This document shows positions 1-6,762 of a stretch of DNA of 9,468 nt, one piece after another (the stretch's first letter is position 1; every line of letters begins with the position of its first letter). The DNA is taken from NCBI GenBank assembly GCA_017577925.1, contig PKQU01000070.1, positions 1 through 9,468 on the forward strand, written 5' to 3'. The stretch is from Bacillota bacterium. Its GTDB lineage: Bacteria; Bacillota; Bacilli; Calditerricolales; Calditerricolaceae. The position numbers were made by a program, and so were the translations under genes. The notes under the pieces were generated by a model. It ran no database searches and had not been told where the DNA came from. It saw only the letters and a program-made list of their open reading frames with translations.

Positions 1-177
1 GTCAAGCTGAAAATCGGCAGCAAGGTCCTGTACGTCAACGGCACGGCCATCAACATGGACGTGGCGCCGGAAATCAAGGACGGCCGCACCATGCTGCCGT
101 TGCGCTGGGTGGGCACGGCGCTCGGCGTGACCGTCGAGTGGGACGAGGAAGCCCGCACGGTGACGGTGAAGCAGTAA
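1..177 (+). CDS. C-terminal end of a stalk-domain (copper amine oxidase N-terminal-like) protein, 5' partial
   Basis: Frame 1 is open from the window edge to the TAA at 175-177 and gives the last 58 residues of a protein. These residues form the second half of a copper-amine-oxidase N-terminal-like 'stalk' domain. They include a short strand ending in VNG, a 'DVAPEIKDGRTMLPLR' segment, then 'LGVTVEWDEEARTVTV'. The same pattern (grt-LPLR, LGa-V-WD, rTV-V) recurs in the next two genes. The domain is common in exported proteins of Firmicutes, where its role is structural or unknown; the name does not imply amine oxidase activity. Because the protein ends directly after this repeat, the stalk domain is its C-terminus. 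What lies upstream cannot be seen. An intrinsic terminator follows 15 bases after the stop. Confidence 0.88.
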   Translation, partial: VKLKIGSKVLYVNGTAINMDVAPEIKDGRTMLPLRWVGTALGVTVEWDEEARTVTVKQ

Positions 178-192
178 CCGGTGCGTGCGGTG

Positions 193-219
193 GGAGGGGG
201 CAAGTGCCCCCTCCTTTTT
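193..219 (+). terminator. Rho-independent terminator after the first stalk-domain gene
   Basis: A perfect 9-bp GC-rich stem (GGAGGGGGC at 193-201, GCCCCCTCC at 206-214) with an AAGT loop is followed directly by five T residues. It lies 15 bases after the stop of the first gene and 42 bases before the next start, so it separates the two transcription units or reduces readthrough between them. Confidence 0.88.
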
Positions 220-247
220 CTCTGCCCTTGTTCTTAGCCTTTCCGGG

Positions 248-254
248 AAGGAGG
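248..254 (+). promoter_or_regulatory. Ribosome binding site fixing the start at 262
   Basis: AAGGAGG lies 7 bases before the ATG at 262. It selects this ATG as the start and places an export signal at the N-terminus. No convincing sigma-A promoter is visible in the 42 bases between the preceding terminator and this gene. Confidence 0.85.
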
Positions 255-261
255 CGACAAC

Positions 262-1734
262 ATGCGCAGGTTGGCGTTGGGGATGCTGGCCGGCTTCGTT
301 GCTCTCGGCGCCTCTGCCATGCCGGCGAAGGCGCAGGCGGGCGATGTGCGCGTGGTGATCGGCGGCGAGCCGGTCACCTTCGATCAGCCGCCGGTTCTGG
401 TCAACGACTTCACATTGGTTCCCCTGCGGGGCGTGTTTGAAAAGCTGGGAGCCGACGTGCGGTGGGACCCGGCGGCCAAGAAGGTGACCGTGCGGAAGGA
501 CGACGTCGTGCTTCTGCTCCAGCCGGGGAAGAAGACGGCGCTGCGCAACTACGAGCCCATTTCGCTGGATGTGGAGCCGCGTGTGCTCAACGGAAGGGTG
601 CTGGTTCCGCTGCGGGCGGTCAGCGAGGGGCTGGGCGCGCGGGTAACCTATGACCGGGCCACGCGAACGGTTTTCATTGACGCGGCGGACCGTCCGGCCC
701 AGGTGGCGCCGGATCAGCCGGCGGTCGCGTCCGGGGCGCTGACGCTGGAGGAGGCGGTGCAGCGGGCCTACGCCGCCAGCTATGCCCTGAAAAACGCCGA
801 GGCCGATGTGGAGCGGGCCCGCGAAGTGATGAAAAAGCTGGGGGATGACGTACGCTTCGTCCCTGCTGACGGCTTCAACCCCGCAGCCGCCAACGCGTAC
901 ACGGCGTGGGCCAAGGCGCAGACGGCCTATCTCATGGCCCAGCGCCAGGTGGACGTGCTGAAGGACGTCATCGCCTACCAGGTCAAGCAGGCCTACAACG
1001 AGGTGCAGGTGCGGGAGCGGGCGCTCGAGCTGGCCCGGTTGGAGCGCCGGAACGCCGAGGTGCAGGCCCGGCTGGCCGAACTTCGCTACGAGGCCGGGAC
1101 GGTTTCGGCGCTGGAGCGTGACCAGGCACGGGCCGCGGTGTCCGAGGCGGTGAAGAAGGAGCAGCAGGCGGCCAAGGCCTACGACGACGCCTACCGCAAG
1201 CTCAACCACCTGCTGGGCCTTGACCGCAGTGCCCGCCCGGTGCTCGTGGAGACGCCGGTGTTCCGCGAGTTGGAGGGCGTTGACCTGGAAACGCACGTCA
1301 CGCAGGTGGTGACGAGCAGCACGGCGGTGTGGCTGGCGGAGCAGCAGGTGGCGCTGGCGGAACTGGATCTCGACCTGTACGTCTTCAATTATGCGCCCGA
1401 ACCGTATCGGGCCAAGGAAATCGACGTGGACAAGGCCCGCAATACGGCCGAGGACACGAAACGGCAGCTGGCCGACACCACGCGGGCGGTGTACAACCAG
1501 ATCAAGCAGCTGGAAGACCAGTATCACCAGCTGGAGGCCAAGCTGGCGCAACTGGAAACGAACATGCGGGCGGTAGAGGCGCGGTACGAGGCCGGGATGG
1601 CCATCGAAGCCGAATTCTTGGCGGCCAAGGTGGCCCTGGAACAGGTGAAGCAGCAGATGTTTGCCTTAACCGCGCAGCTGGACACGTTGCGCGCCGTGTT
1701 CGAGCGGCCGTGGGTGTTGGCCCAAATGGGGTAA
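262..1734 (+). CDS. Secreted stalk-domain / TolC-like coiled-coil protein
   Basis: The product has 490 residues. A signal peptide covers about residues 1-26, with a basic start, a hydrophobic core and an Ala-rich cleavage region near AQA-GD. Residues ~28-142 form a stalk domain made of two half-repeats (LVPLRGVFEKLGADVRWD and LVPLRAVSEGLGARVTYD). Residues ~158-485 are mostly helical and look like the TolC/outer-membrane-factor family. They start with 'LTLEEAVQRAYAASYALKNA' and contain the twofold TolC repeat, visible as 'LRYEAGTVSALERDQA' (~274-289) and 'ARYEAGMAIEAEFLAA' (~440-455), each followed by a long helix. In TolC each repeat carries beta strands that build the outer-membrane barrel. 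Here the matching loops (~194-215 and ~373-390) are only about 15-22 residues, too short for barrel strands. I infer an extracytoplasmic coiled-coil protein, perhaps an export or envelope scaffold. Family membership is fairly secure; function is unknown. Confidence 0.85.
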   Translation: MRRLALGMLAGFVALGASAMPAKAQAGDVRVVIGGEPVTFDQPPVLVNDFTLVPLRGVFEKLGADVRWDPAAKKVTVRKDDVVLLLQPGKKTALRNYEPISLDVEPRVLNGRVLVPLRAVSEGLGARVTYDRATRTVFIDAADRPAQVAPDQPAVASGALTLEEAVQRAYAASYALKNAEADVERAREVMKKLGDDVRFVPADGFNPAAANAYTAWAKAQTAYLMAQRQVDVLKDVIAYQVKQAYNEVQVRERALELARLERRNAEVQARLAELRYEAGTVSALERDQARAAVSEAVKKEQQAAKAYDDAYRKLNHLLGLDRSARPVLVETPVFRELEGVDLETHVTQVVTSSTAVWLAEQQVALAELDLDLYVFNYAPEPYRAKEIDVDKARNTAEDTKRQLADTTRAVYNQIKQLEDQYHQLEAKLAQLETNMRAVEARYEAGMAIEAEFLAAKVALEQVKQQMFALTAQLDTLRAVFERPWVLAQMG

Positions 1735-1739
1735 AACAC

Positions 1740-1768
1740 GCGGGCGTGGGTCGCCCGCTTTCTTTTTT
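1740..1768 (+). terminator. Rho-independent terminator after the TolC-like gene
   Basis: A perfect 7-bp stem (GCGGGCG at 1740-1746, CGCCCGC at 1752-1758) with a TGGGT loop is followed by TTTCTTTTTT. It starts 5 bases after the stop codon at 1732-1734. Confidence 0.88.
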
Positions 1769-1886
1769 CGAGATGAGGACCTGCAACATGTTCGTTCCGT
1801 TTTTCGTCTATTTAGCGGAAACCCTTCATTGGTGGTGCATGCTGCGCTTCCGGATGGCACATGTTAGCGGGAGCAGATCACGGTAC

Positions 1887-1893
1887 AGGGGAG
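1887..1893 (+). promoter_or_regulatory. Ribosome binding site choosing the start at 1902
   Basis: AGGGGAG lies 8 bases before the ATG at 1902. An in-frame ATG at 1788 has no comparable site and would bury the signal peptide, so this site decides the start. In the 133 bases between the preceding terminator and 1902 I see no convincing -35/-10 pair; only a weak TATTTA at 1809-1814 stands out. Confidence 0.7.
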
Positions 1894-1901
1894 ACGAAAG
1901 T

Positions 1902-4220
1902 ATGATCCGCCGGATTGTGACGATTGTGCTGACAATTGCAGTGATTGTAGGTTGGATTCCCCCGATGGGCGGCGCTGTGGTCACCGTGCCTGTCTTCCTG
2001 GACGGAAATCCGCTCAGCGACATGGCGGTCTTGACACAAAACCGCACGCTGCTGCCGTTTCGGGCGTTGTTTGAGCCGCTGGGCGCCACCGTGGAGTGGG
2101 ATCCGGCCACGCGGACCGTCCACGCCACCAAAGCGCACCTCTCGCTCTCCCTCACCATCGGCGAAACGGTTGCTACCGTGAATGGCCGTCCGGTTTCCCT
2201 CGACGTGCCGCCGCAAATCATCCATGATCGGACGATGGTGCCGGTGCGGTTTGTCGCCGAGACGCTGGGGGCAACGGTGGGTTGGGACGCCCTCTCGCGG
2301 ACGGTGATCGTGAGCACGGCGGAAAAGACGCCGGTTACGGTGCGGCGCGTGACGGACGAGCTGGCGCTGGAGATCGCGTGCGCCCAGGGCACCGTGACCC
2401 TGCGGCTGGCGGGGATCGCCTTTCCGCAGACGGCGCACCCCACCGCCGAGGAGGAGGCCTTCCGCCGCGAGCGGCGCGCCTTTCTGGAACAGTGGGTGGG
2501 GAAATCGGTGCTGGTGGAATGGGCAGGGGACGCGGACAACGCGCAAGGCCCGGCGGACGGCTACGTGTTCCGGCCCGACGGGATCTTTCTGAACGCCGAG
2601 CTGGTGAGCCGCGGGTACGCCAGCCGGGCTGCCCACGCGGCCGATGGAGTGTGGGACGAGCTGCTCGTGCACCTGCAGCGCGACGCGGAGCGCGGCAAGC
2701 GCGGGTACTGGGGGCTGGGCGAGAAGGGAGCAGGGAATGTTGGCGGGGGCGCGTTTGTGCCGGCAACCCCGACAAGCGGTGTGTTCGGGGGAAAAGCCTT
2801 TGACGCTACGCGCAAGGCCACGCTGCAGGTGCCCGGCGCTGCGCTGCAGCTTGTGTCGCGCAGCGGCAAGACCTACACGCACCTCGTGAAGGAACAGGCG
2901 TTGTGGCGGGTGGTGAAAGCCGGGCGCGTCTGGGGTACGCTGACGGTGGCCCAGTACGCCGTCCGAAACGGGGATTACGTCTACCTGCTGCGCTATGAGC
3001 CGGCGTGGACCGGGTCGACGCCGCTGGTGATGCACCTGACGCTGGCCGGGAGCGCGAAGCCTTTTACGGAGCGCCACACCGAATACAACGGGGCCATCGA
3101 CACCACAACGGCCGTGTGGAAGCCCCCGCAGCCGGTCAAGGGTGCGCTGCCCAAGTACACCGCCTTTGTCGAAAACGCCGACTACAGCCTGTGGGTGTCG
3201 CTGGCCAACGTGTACCGTCCCCTGGCCAACCAGACGATGGAGGAGCAGTACGAGAAGGTGCGCCCCATCCAGGTGCAGCAGGCGGGGACGGCGACAACGC
3301 TGGTCATCACATTCCCCCAGGAAAAGGGGTACCGCGGGGAGCAGTGGAGCGTGGTCTCCACCCGGTCCCTGGTGGACTGGAACCATCCTACGGCGCCATC
3401 GACGGTGCGCATTGCCGACCTGAACCGGGCACGCAAGTTTTCCTTTGACGGGGTGTACTACCGCACGCCGACGTCCTACGTGCCCTACACGCCCAACAAT
3501 TTCTACCGGAATCCGGCCTTTCACGTGGGTCAGGCCTTCCTGAACGCCTCGGGCGGGCGGCTGTTCGAGACCTTCGGGCTGGTGTTGCTCGCTACGGCGG
3601 TGGAGACGCAGACGAAGGACGGGTTCTGGCCGGTCAGCACGCGCTCGGAGTGGCTGTACAACGACTATGGCATCGACGCCGGGTACTACGACACCCGCTG
3701 GTCCACCGACGCGGCGCGGTTCCTGTTGAGCGGCTACGAGCGGTACAAGGACCCCGCTATGCTGGAGGCGGCCAAGCGGTACGGCGAGTACTTCCTGCGG
3801 TTTGCTCAGGCCAACCATTTCCCCACGTCGGCGACGGGGCTGCTCGTGTGCGACTACGGCCATCCGACCAAGCCGCACCGCAAGACCCACGTGTCGCTCA
3901 ACCACCATCTGGCGGAGATGAATTTCCTGTATGAGCTGTACCTCATTACGAAAGACAAGCGGTATCTCTCCTTCGCCGAGCGCATGCGGCAGGGGGTCAA
4001 GGACACGGCTCCCAAATGGCGGCGGGCCGACGGCGATCTGCACTATGCCTACCTGCCCGACGGAACGTACGGGATGCAGGACTATCCCACGCTGACGCTT
4101 AACGACCTGAAAGACAGCCAGCGGCTGATCGAACGGGTAACAGGTCAGCCCGATCCCGACATTCAGCAGCTGATCGAGTGGAAGACGGAGTTTGCGCGGA
4201 AAAAGGGGTACATTCCGTAA
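1902..4220 (+). CDS. Secreted three-part protein: stalk domain, degenerate nuclease-like domain, large C-terminal region
   Basis: The product has 772 residues. A signal peptide or N-terminal anchor covers about residues 1-25. Residues ~27-140 are a stalk domain with two half-repeats (LLPFRALFEPLGATVEWD and MVPVRFVAETLGATVGWD). Residues ~145-272 match the staphylococcal nuclease (TNase) fold in pattern: 'LRLAGIAFPQ', then 'DGIFLNAELVSRGYA', and a closing helix with 'RGKRGYWG'. Most active-site positions are changed: the equivalent of Arg35 is kept (R168), but Asp40, Glu43 and Arg87 become A173, Q176 and A218 or D219, and Asp21 is probably lost. Nuclease activity is therefore unlikely. A Gly-rich linker (~273-297) leads to a beta-rich part (~300-500) and then a Trp/Tyr-rich helical part (~530-735). 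That last part has repeated helix pairs reminiscent of alpha/alpha-toroid carbohydrate enzymes such as the glucuronyl C5-epimerase C-terminal domain, but I cannot assign it. The protein likely acts outside the cell; its role is unknown. Confidence 0.85.
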   Translation: MIRRIVTIVLTIAVIVGWIPPMGGAVVTVPVFLDGNPLSDMAVLTQNRTLLPFRALFEPLGATVEWDPATRTVHATKAHLSLSLTIGETVATVNGRPVSLDVPPQIIHDRTMVPVRFVAETLGATVGWDALSRTVIVSTAEKTPVTVRRVTDELALEIACAQGTVTLRLAGIAFPQTAHPTAEEEAFRRERRAFLEQWVGKSVLVEWAGDADNAQGPADGYVFRPDGIFLNAELVSRGYASRAAHAADGVWDELLVHLQRDAERGKRGYWGLGEKGAGNVGGGAFVPATPTSGVFGGKAFDATRKATLQVPGAALQLVSRSGKTYTHLVKEQALWRVVKAGRVWGTLTVAQYAVRNGDYVYLLRYEPAWTGSTPLVMHLTLAGSAKPFTERHTEYNGAIDTTTAVWKPPQPVKGALPKYTAFVENADYSLWVSLANVYRPLANQTMEEQYEKVRPIQVQQAGTATTLVITFPQEKGYRGEQWSVVSTRSLVDWNHPTAPSTVRIADLNRARKFSFDGVYYRTPTSYVPYTPNNFYRNPAFHVGQAFLNASGGRLFETFGLVLLATAVETQTKDGFWPVSTRSEWLYNDYGIDAGYYDTRWSTDAARFLLSGYERYKDPAMLEAAKRYGEYFLRFAQANHFPTSATGLLVCDYGHPTKPHRKTHVSLNHHLAEMNFLYELYLITKDKRYLSFAERMRQGVKDTAPKWRRADGDLHYAYLPDGTYGMQDYPTLTLNDLKDSQRLIERVTGQPDPDIQQLIEWKTEFARKKGYIP

Positions 4221-4237
4221 GGGCATATCCGATGGGG

Positions 4238-4276
4238 GAGCGGGCCCGTGGAACAAGCGGGTCCGCTCATGTTCCA
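4238..4276 (+). other. Two overlapping, mutually exclusive hairpins after the three-part gene
   Basis: Hairpin A pairs 4238-4248 (GAGCGGGCCCG) with 4258-4268 (CGGGTCCGCTC): 11 pairs, one of them G-U. Hairpin B pairs 4249-4255 (TGGAACA) with 4270-4276 (TGTTCCA) and continues inward through AGCG/CGCT with a 2-base bulge. The two share bases and cannot form together. No T tract follows; instead a run of A residues does. Hairpin A may end or stabilise the 3' end of the upstream mRNA, but it is not a standard intrinsic terminator. Confidence 0.5.
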
Positions 4277-4327
4277 AAAAAAGCGATCCCCGGCTCGGTA
4301 TGCTCGGATGGAAAGAAGATGGAATGA

Positions 4328-4336
4328 TGGTATAAT
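4328..4336 (+). promoter_or_regulatory. Extended -10 promoter for the protease gene
   Basis: TGGTATAAT contains a perfect TATAAT (4331-4336) preceded by the TGn extended -10 element. No good TTGACA-like -35 is seen about 17 bases upstream, which is typical of extended -10 sigma-A promoters. It predicts a transcript start near 4343 and a leader of about 108 bases before the start codon at 4451. Confidence 0.65.
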
Positions 4337-4342
4337 GAATCC

Positions 4343-4426
4343 GTACAGCGTTGCCGCAACGTGGCGGCGCCTTGCCCGTCTCCTTATTTGTGAGGAGTTT
4401 CCGCGCGGTTGCACGCGCGCTTTTCC
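4343..4426 (+). other. Structured leader, or possible small RNA, upstream of the protease
   Basis: The region between the predicted transcript start and the protease gene contains three potential hairpins. One is GCGTTG/CAACGT with a 3-base loop, which competes with GCCGC/GCGGC. The second is CTCCTTA (4380-4386) with TGAGGAG (4391-4397), loop TTTG. The third is CGCGCG (4402-4407) with CGCGCG (4414-4419), followed by C and TTTT. The last is weakly terminator-like, so the unit may attenuate the protease transcript or end as a small RNA of about 80 bases. I do not recognise a known riboswitch family. Confidence 0.4.
4402..4424 (+). terminator. Possible weak intrinsic terminator/attenuator in the protease leader
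   Basis: A 6-bp all-GC stem (CGCGCG at 4402-4407 and 4414-4419) with a GTTGCA loop is followed by C and four T residues. The stem is strong but the T tract is short, so termination would be partial at most. It lies 26 bases before the protease start codon. Confidence 0.35.
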
Positions 4427-4436
4427 ATGCTGAACC

Positions 4437-4441
4437 AGGAG
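4437..4441 (+). promoter_or_regulatory. Ribosome binding site for the protease gene
   Basis: AGGAG lies 9 bases before the ATG at 4451. An in-frame ATG at 4427 would add eight residues but has no such site, so 4451 is preferred. Confidence 0.75.
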
Positions 4442-4450
4442 CGACCGAAG

Positions 4451-6709
4451 ATGCGCAAGTGGCTGTTCGCGGCGCTGGTGGCGCTTCTTCTCCTTGGCGG
4501 GTGGCTGGCGACCGGCTGGATCGAACAGAAGCGCCAGGCGTCGAGCGAGCCGGGGCTGCCCGAAACGCGGGAGTGGATCATCAAGTGGCGGGAACATGCG
4601 CCAAGTGCCCCCGGCGAATTTGTGGTTCTCCAGCGCGACGACCGTTACCGTCTGATGGTGGTGCGGCTGCACGAACATATTGATGTGGTGAAGTGGGTGG
4701 ACGCCTGGAGCAAGCGGACGGATGTGGAATACGTGCAGCCCAACCGCAAGCTGCGCATCAAGGCGCTGCCCATTCCCAACGACAAGCTCTACACGGAGCA
4801 GACGTCTTACCTCCACCAGATCCGTGCGACCCAGGCGTGGCGCGTGGTGCGGGAAGCGCCACAGGTGACGGTGGCCATCGTCGACACGGGGGTCGACCTC
4901 GTCCATCCCGATCTGAAGCCCAACCTGGTGCCGGGTGTGAACCTGGTGGAACCCGACAAATTGCCCCAGGACGACAACGGTCACGGGACGGCGCTGGCTG
5001 GAATTGTCGCCGCGGTGGGCAACAACGACATCGGGGTGAGCGGCGTGCTGTGGCGGGTGCGCGTCATGCCCGTCAAGGTGCTCGACGCCCGGGGGGAAGG
5101 GGACGACTACACGGTCGGGATGGGGATTCGCGAGGCGGTGGATCGCGGCGCCGACGTGGTGCTGTTGTCGCTGGGTGATCCCATCTATTCGCAACACATG
5201 AAAGAATCCATTGCCTATGCCGAGCAGCGTGGCGTGGTCGTGGTGGCGGCCACCGGCAATCGTGGCACGCGCGTGGAATATCCGGCGGCTTTCCCCACGG
5301 TGTTGGCCGTGGGCGCCGTGGACAGTTCGGATCGGTGGCTGCATTACTCCAACTACGGTCCGGAAGTGGATGTGGTGGCGCCGGGCACCCGTGTCTACAC
5401 GACGGCGCTGGGGGGCGGGTACGACTATGCCCGCGACGGCACGTCGATGGCCGCGCCGCAGGTGGCTGCCGTGGCCGCCATGCTCAAGGCGCTGCACCCG
5501 CAGTGGACGCCGCGACAGATCCGCAACCAGATTCGCCTGACGGCCGACGACGTGGGCCTGCCGGGATGGGACGAGAAAACCGGCTTCGGCCGCCTCAACG
5601 CCTACCGTGCCGTGACCGCCGTGCTCCCGGCCGATCCCTTCGAGCCGAACAACCGCCTCCCGGAAGCGCATCCGCTGCCGGTGTTTGGGGAACGGGTTGG
5701 ATCGCTCACCCCCGGTGACGCCGACTGGTGGCGGGTGGACATGCCGTACGCCGGCGAGCTGCTGCTCACCGTGGAGGGGCCCCAGGCCAGCGCGCCGGTG
5801 CGCGTGGAAGCCTACCCGAACGGGAAGGCGGCCGGGATGACGGCGCAAACGCTGCGTCTTACGCAGACGGTGGTGTTCAACCTGCCGAAGGGCTCCAGCT
5901 GGATCAAGCTGTCGGCCGTCGTGTCGCGGGGTGGGCCCATCGGGTACGCGCTCACGACGCAGTTTCGCATCTACAGCGACCCGTACGAGCCGAACGACTC
6001 CCTCCAGCAGGCGAAACCGCTCTCGTGGTTGGGCCAGACGGCAACGTTGACGGGAACCATCCACCGCGACGGCGATGAGGATTGGTTCCAAACCGAGATC
6101 ACCCGACCGGGGCGCCTGGATGTGCGCGTGACGGTCGACACGCTTCGCTTCGATCCGGTGGTGGGGGTGGAGAACCCCGCCCAGGCGTACCGCCGCGAGA
6201 TTGACGAGGGCAACGTGCAAAACGGCCAGGCCGAAGTGTTTTCCCTGGAGGTCAAGCCCGGCGTTTACTACCTGCGCGTTACCAATTATTACGGCGTCTC
6301 TGTCGATGGTGAATACACCCTGCAGGTGCACTACACCCCGGAGCTGCCGGACCCGGCCGAACCCAACGAGGTGTCGTGGGAGGCGCACCCCCTTACCTTC
6401 GGCGTTCCGGTGTCCGGGACCCTCGACAGTGTGGCCGATTTTGACTGGTACGCCTTTTCCGTGCCCGAGCGGGGCGTGGTGACGGTCCGCTTTGTCGAGG
6501 TGCCGCCGCTGGCGGGACTGCGCCTCACCTGGTATGACGGCGAGATGCGCCTGCTGTACGACGGCACCATCACCGACGCGAACGCTGCCGTTCACCGCGC
6601 GGTGGTGCCCGGCCGTTACCTGCTGCGCCTGCAGGCTGACGAGGGCTCGAAATACCAGGCGTACCGTTTTGTGGTGGTGCGCCAGGCGGTGGCGCAGACG
6701 GGGCCCTGA
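4451..6709 (+). CDS. Exported subtilisin-like serine protease (S8) with three C-terminal PPC-like domains
   Basis: The product has 752 residues. A hydrophobic N-terminal segment (~4-23) is a signal peptide or anchor; no clear AXA cleavage site is seen. Residues ~40-103 form an inhibitor-I9-like propeptide ending in 'VEYVQPNRKLRI'. The S8 catalytic domain (~115-392) has the full triad: Asp145 in VAIVDTG, His178 in NGHGT and Ser332 in GTSMAAP, with the oxyanion Asn270 in AATGN. After it come three pre-peptidase C-terminal (PPC)-like beta domains. They begin at D395 (DPFEPNN), D510 (DPYEPND) and D634 (DPAEPNE), and each has a Gly-Asp-x-Asp-Trp type motif (DADWW, DEDWF, DFDWY). In other secreted proteases these domains are often removed during maturation. 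The enzyme should hydrolyse proteins outside the cell. An extended -10 promoter and structured leader lie upstream, and the next gene starts 53 bases downstream. Confidence 0.95.
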   Translation: MRKWLFAALVALLLLGGWLATGWIEQKRQASSEPGLPETREWIIKWREHAPSAPGEFVVLQRDDRYRLMVVRLHEHIDVVKWVDAWSKRTDVEYVQPNRKLRIKALPIPNDKLYTEQTSYLHQIRATQAWRVVREAPQVTVAIVDTGVDLVHPDLKPNLVPGVNLVEPDKLPQDDNGHGTALAGIVAAVGNNDIGVSGVLWRVRVMPVKVLDARGEGDDYTVGMGIREAVDRGADVVLLSLGDPIYSQHMKESIAYAEQRGVVVVAATGNRGTRVEYPAAFPTVLAVGAVDSSDRWLHYSNYGPEVDVVAPGTRVYTTALGGGYDYARDGTSMAAPQVAAVAAMLKALHPQWTPRQIRNQIRLTADDVGLPGWDEKTGFGRLNAYRAVTAVLPADPFEPNNRLPEAHPLPVFGERVGSLTPGDADWWRVDMPYAGELLLTVEGPQASAPVRVEAYPNGKAAGMTAQTLRLTQTVVFNLPKGSSWIKLSAVVSRGGPIGYALTTQFRIYSDPYEPNDSLQQAKPLSWLGQTATLTGTIHRDGDEDWFQTEITRPGRLDVRVTVDTLRFDPVVGVENPAQAYRREIDEGNVQNGQAEVFSLEVKPGVYYLRVTNYYGVSVDGEYTLQVHYTPELPDPAEPNEVSWEAHPLTFGVPVSGTLDSVADFDWYAFSVPERGVVTVRFVEVPPLAGLRLTWYDGEMRLLYDGTITDANAAVHRAVVPGRYLLRLQADEGSKYQAYRFVVVRQAVAQTGP

Positions 6710-6762
6710 CGGGTCGGGCTTGCAGATGCATCGGCAAGGAAAACCGAACGGGAGGGGAGACG

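Noticed and set aside
262..700. Copper amine oxidase enzyme activity
   Set aside because: Only the N-terminal stalk domain is present, with no catalytic amine oxidase domain in any of the three proteins.
1788..1901. Upstream in-frame ATG at 1788 as the start of the three-part protein
   Set aside because: It lacks a good SD site and would place about 38 residues before the signal peptide; 1902 has both SD and signal peptide.
1878..4277. A very long open frame on the minus strand opposite the three-part secreted protein
   Set aside because: The + strand frame has a signal peptide, SD site and recognisable domains. The minus-strand product is rich in Arg, Pro, His and Gly with no domain, as expected for a shadow frame in GC-rich DNA.
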